From NCBI GenBank assembly GCA_902566365.1, contig CACFIH010000001.1, forward strand, positions 104,537 through 163,202: 58,666 bases of DNA. Reading direction: 5' to 3'. Each line of letters opens with the position of its first letter. Within the stretch, counting starts at the first letter, position 1. Origin of the DNA: an uncultured Pelagibacteraceae bacterium (lineage in GTDB: Bacteria; Pseudomonadota; Alphaproteobacteria; Pelagibacterales; Pelagibacteraceae). Shown here in pieces: positions 56,878 through 58,666 of this stretch. The notes below the pieces were generated by a model that did not search any database, was not told the DNA's origin, and saw only the letters and a list, made by a program, of their open reading frames with translations. A program made the position numbers and the translations under genes.

Positions 56878-58431
56878 ATGTTAAATAAAAGAGCAGATAA
56901 ATTAGAACTTCTTAGAATAGCTGAAGCTGTAGCATTGGAAAAATCCATAGATAAAGAATTAATAATAAGCTCAATGGAAACTGGTATTGCTAAGGCAGCT
57001 AAATCTAAATTCGGTCAAGATAATGAAATTAAAGTTTTAATTAATAGAGAAAATGGTGATATTCAGATTTTTAGAAAATTAATAGTTTCTGAAAATCCTG
57101 AAAATTCTAATCTAGAGATTAAACTTGAGGATGCTGTAAAACTTAATGAAATTAATAAGGACAAAAAAGTGGGGGACGAAATTCTACAACCTTTACCCTC
57201 TTTTGATTTTGGTCGTATTGCAGCTCAAACAGCAAAACAAGTAATTAACTTCAATGTCAGAGAAGCTGAAAGAGAGAGACAGTTTAATGATTTTATTGAT
57301 AAAAAAGATTCTATTTTGAGTGGAATAGTAAAAAGATTAGAATTTGGTAACATCATTATAGATTTAGGTCGTACAGAGGCAATTATTCAAAAAAATGAAC
57401 TTATTCCAAGAGAAAATATAAAAGCTGGTGATAGAATAAAAGCTTATTGCTATGATGTGAGGAGAGAGCCAAGAGGTCAACAAATTTTTTTATCAAGAGC
57501 ACATCCCAAGTTTATGGAAAAACTTTTTGTTCAGGAAGTTCCGGAAATTTACGATGGATTAATTGAAATTAAGTCTTCTTCAAGGGATCCAGGTAGTAGG
57601 GCAAAAATTTGTGTAAAAGCTATCGACACCTCACTAGACCCAGTTGGAGCATGTGTAGGAATGAGAGGTTCTAGAGTACAAGCTGTAGTAAACGAATTAC
57701 AAGGTGAAAAGATTGATATTGTTAATTGGTCTGAAGATCCAGCTATACTTGTTTCAAATGCATTATCACCAGCTGAGGTTCAAAGAGTGAATGTGGATGA
57801 AGAAAGAAAAAAATTAGATGTAATTCTGACAGAAGAAAATTTAAGTAAAGCCATTGGTAGACGAGGTCAAAATGTAAGATTAGCGACAAAGTTATTGAAT
57901 TTTGAAATAAATATAATGACAGATCAAGAAGACTCAGAAAGAAGACAATCAGAATTTAAGGAAAAAACAGATAATTTAGTTAAAAACTTGGAGCTGGATG
58001 AAACATTAGGACAGTTATTAGTTGCTGAGGGTTTTTCAAGTATAGAAGATATAAAAGATTCTTCAGTTGACAATTTGTCAAAAATTGAAGGTATCGAGGA
58101 AGATACTGCTAAGGCATTGATTGAAAGAGCTAAAGAGTTTCATACAAAAGATCAAGAGGATATATCACAGAGAATTAAAGAATTAGGTTTAGCTGATGAT
58201 TTGATAAACTTGAAAGGTCTAACTCCAGGAATGTTAGTTACTTTAGGAGAGCAAAAAATTCTTAAGTTAGAAGATTTTGCAGATTTAGCATCAGATGAAC
58301 TAACAGGTGGTTTTGATGTTATAAAAGGAGAGAGAATAAAAATTCAGGGGTATCTCGAGGACTTTGCATTATCAAAAACTGAGGCAGATGAATTAATTAT
58401 GGCAGCAAGAAGCATAGTCTATAAAGATTGA
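56878..58431 (+). CDS. nusA: Transcription factor NusA
   Basis: A 517-residue elongation/termination factor. An N-terminal RNA polymerase domain (1-125) is followed by S1 (IIDLGRTEAIIQ), KH1 (DPVGACVGMRGSRVQAVVNEL), KH2 (LSKAIGRRGQNVRLATKLL) and C-terminal acidic repeats (about 360-517) with helix-hairpin-helix-like segments. rimP, usually the gene before nusA, is not here. infB starts 10 bases later. Confidence 0.98.
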   Translation: MLNKRADKLELLRIAEAVALEKSIDKELIISSMETGIAKAAKSKFGQDNEIKVLINRENGDIQIFRKLIVSENPENSNLEIKLEDAVKLNEINKDKKVGDEILQPLPSFDFGRIAAQTAKQVINFNVREAERERQFNDFIDKKDSILSGIVKRLEFGNIIIDLGRTEAIIQKNELIPRENIKAGDRIKAYCYDVRREPRGQQIFLSRAHPKFMEKLFVQEVPEIYDGLIEIKSSSRDPGSRAKICVKAIDTSLDPVGACVGMRGSRVQAVVNELQGEKIDIVNWSEDPAILVSNALSPAEVQRVNVDEERKKLDVILTEENLSKAIGRRGQNVRLATKLLNFEINIMTDQEDSERRQSEFKEKTDNLVKNLELDETLGQLLVAEGFSSIEDIKDSSVDNLSKIEGIEEDTAKALIERAKEFHTKDQEDISQRIKELGLADDLINLKGLTPGMLVTLGEQKILKLEDFADLASDELTGGFDVIKGERIKIQGYLEDFALSKTEADELIMAARSIVYKD

Positions 58432-58441
58432 GGAATGATAA

Positions 58442-58666
58442 ATGGAAAACAAAAAAACAAAATTAACTATTTCTGGAGGTGCTAAAAAAAATTTTAAAAA
58501 TTTTGAAACAACAAATAATAAAGGAAAAAAAACAGTAATTATAGAAAGACAGCCAAATAGATCTCCAGGAAAAAATACTTTTAACAAATCTGGAGGGCTC
58601 AAGAGTTTTTCAAGTAATTTTAAAAAAGGGTCATCATTTAAACCAAATCCAAATGCTAGTGCACAA
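58442..58666 (+). CDS. infB: Translation initiation factor IF-2, N-terminal part (3' end outside window)
   Basis: The ATG at 58442 begins a 75-codon visible frame. KLTISGGAKKNFKNFE and GKKTVIIERQ are the alphaproteobacterial IF-2 N-terminus (compare LKL...V-QSFSHGR-KTVVVE), followed by a Lys/Ser/Asn-rich disordered linker. GAGG near 58430-58433 is a fair Shine-Dalgarno. The position after nusA supports the call. The GTPase domain is beyond the window. Confidence 0.88.
   Translation, partial: MENKKTKLTISGGAKKNFKNFETTNNKGKKTVIIERQPNRSPGKNTFNKSGGLKSFSSNFKKGSSFKPNPNASAQ

Noticed and set aside
1..58666. CRISPR arrays, insertion sequences, prophage genes, tRNA or rRNA genes
   Set aside because: No regularly spaced repeats, transposase or phage-structural motifs, or cloverleaf-like segments were noticed on reading both strands; the gaps are too short for most of these.

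Overview
The window is very AT-rich, gene-dense and colinear with the origin-proximal housekeeping region of free-living marine Alphaproteobacteria. Gene content, tiny or negative intergenic gaps, Lys/Asn/Ile-rich proteins and the order hemE-hemH-hemJ-rho-mnmE-mnmG-rsmG-parA-parB point to the SAR11 clade (Pelagibacterales, Candidatus Pelagibacter-like). This assignment rests on recognised families and synteny; no database was searched. No rRNA, tRNA, CRISPR array, phage or insertion sequence was recognised. No gene-free stretch exceeds 300 bases; the longest is the 285-base gap before hemE.

Layout. 1-1697: 3' end of ftsK, then lolA. 1694-6133: histidine biosynthesis on the minus strand (hisB-hisH-hisA-hisF), with a plus-strand 2-oxoglutarate/Fe(II) oxygenase lying between hisF and hisE-HIT-GNAT. 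6190-8108: hslVU behind a heat-shock-type promoter. 8098-13424: smr, a Tim44-like gene, fxsA, secB, dnaQ, coaE, aroE, maf and the PEP synthase regulator. 13425-13709: candidate replication origin. 13710-23122: hemE (frameshifted), hemH, hemJ, rho (frameshifted), mnmE, mnmG, rsmG (carrying a parS site), parA, parB. 23119-27706: minus-strand DUF3576 lipoprotein-leuS-lptE-holA. 27888-28901: a strongly expressed-looking porin with its own leader and terminator. 28954-34301: sulfotransferase, thiE-like, PLP homeostasis, YkuD, winged-helix, second oxygenase and adenosine kinase genes. 34305-39698: grpE-dnaK-dnaJ-(55-aa membrane protein)-dapB-nth, all minus strand. 39735-45239: rdgB, LpoA-like, rsmI, BON lipoprotein, maeB. 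45290-50525: murJ, trpS, nfu, a Bax-like hydrolase and a deacetylase. 50473-58666: tsaB, fur, miaB, phoH, ybeY, lnt, metK, terminator, nusA and the start of infB.

The most notable signals are: two +1 frameshifts at A-runs in the essential genes hemE and rho, 2.4 kb apart; a 15/16 parS site embedded in the rsmG coding sequence next to parAB; a candidate origin between the PEP synthase regulator and hemE; three sigma-32-like promoters with identical 14-base spacing before hslV, grpE and dnaK; a 55-aa two-helix membrane protein coupled by TAATG to dapB; and an oxygenase gene splitting the his cluster. I see no clearly new multi-gene defence or biosynthetic system; most of the window is a streamlined core genome.
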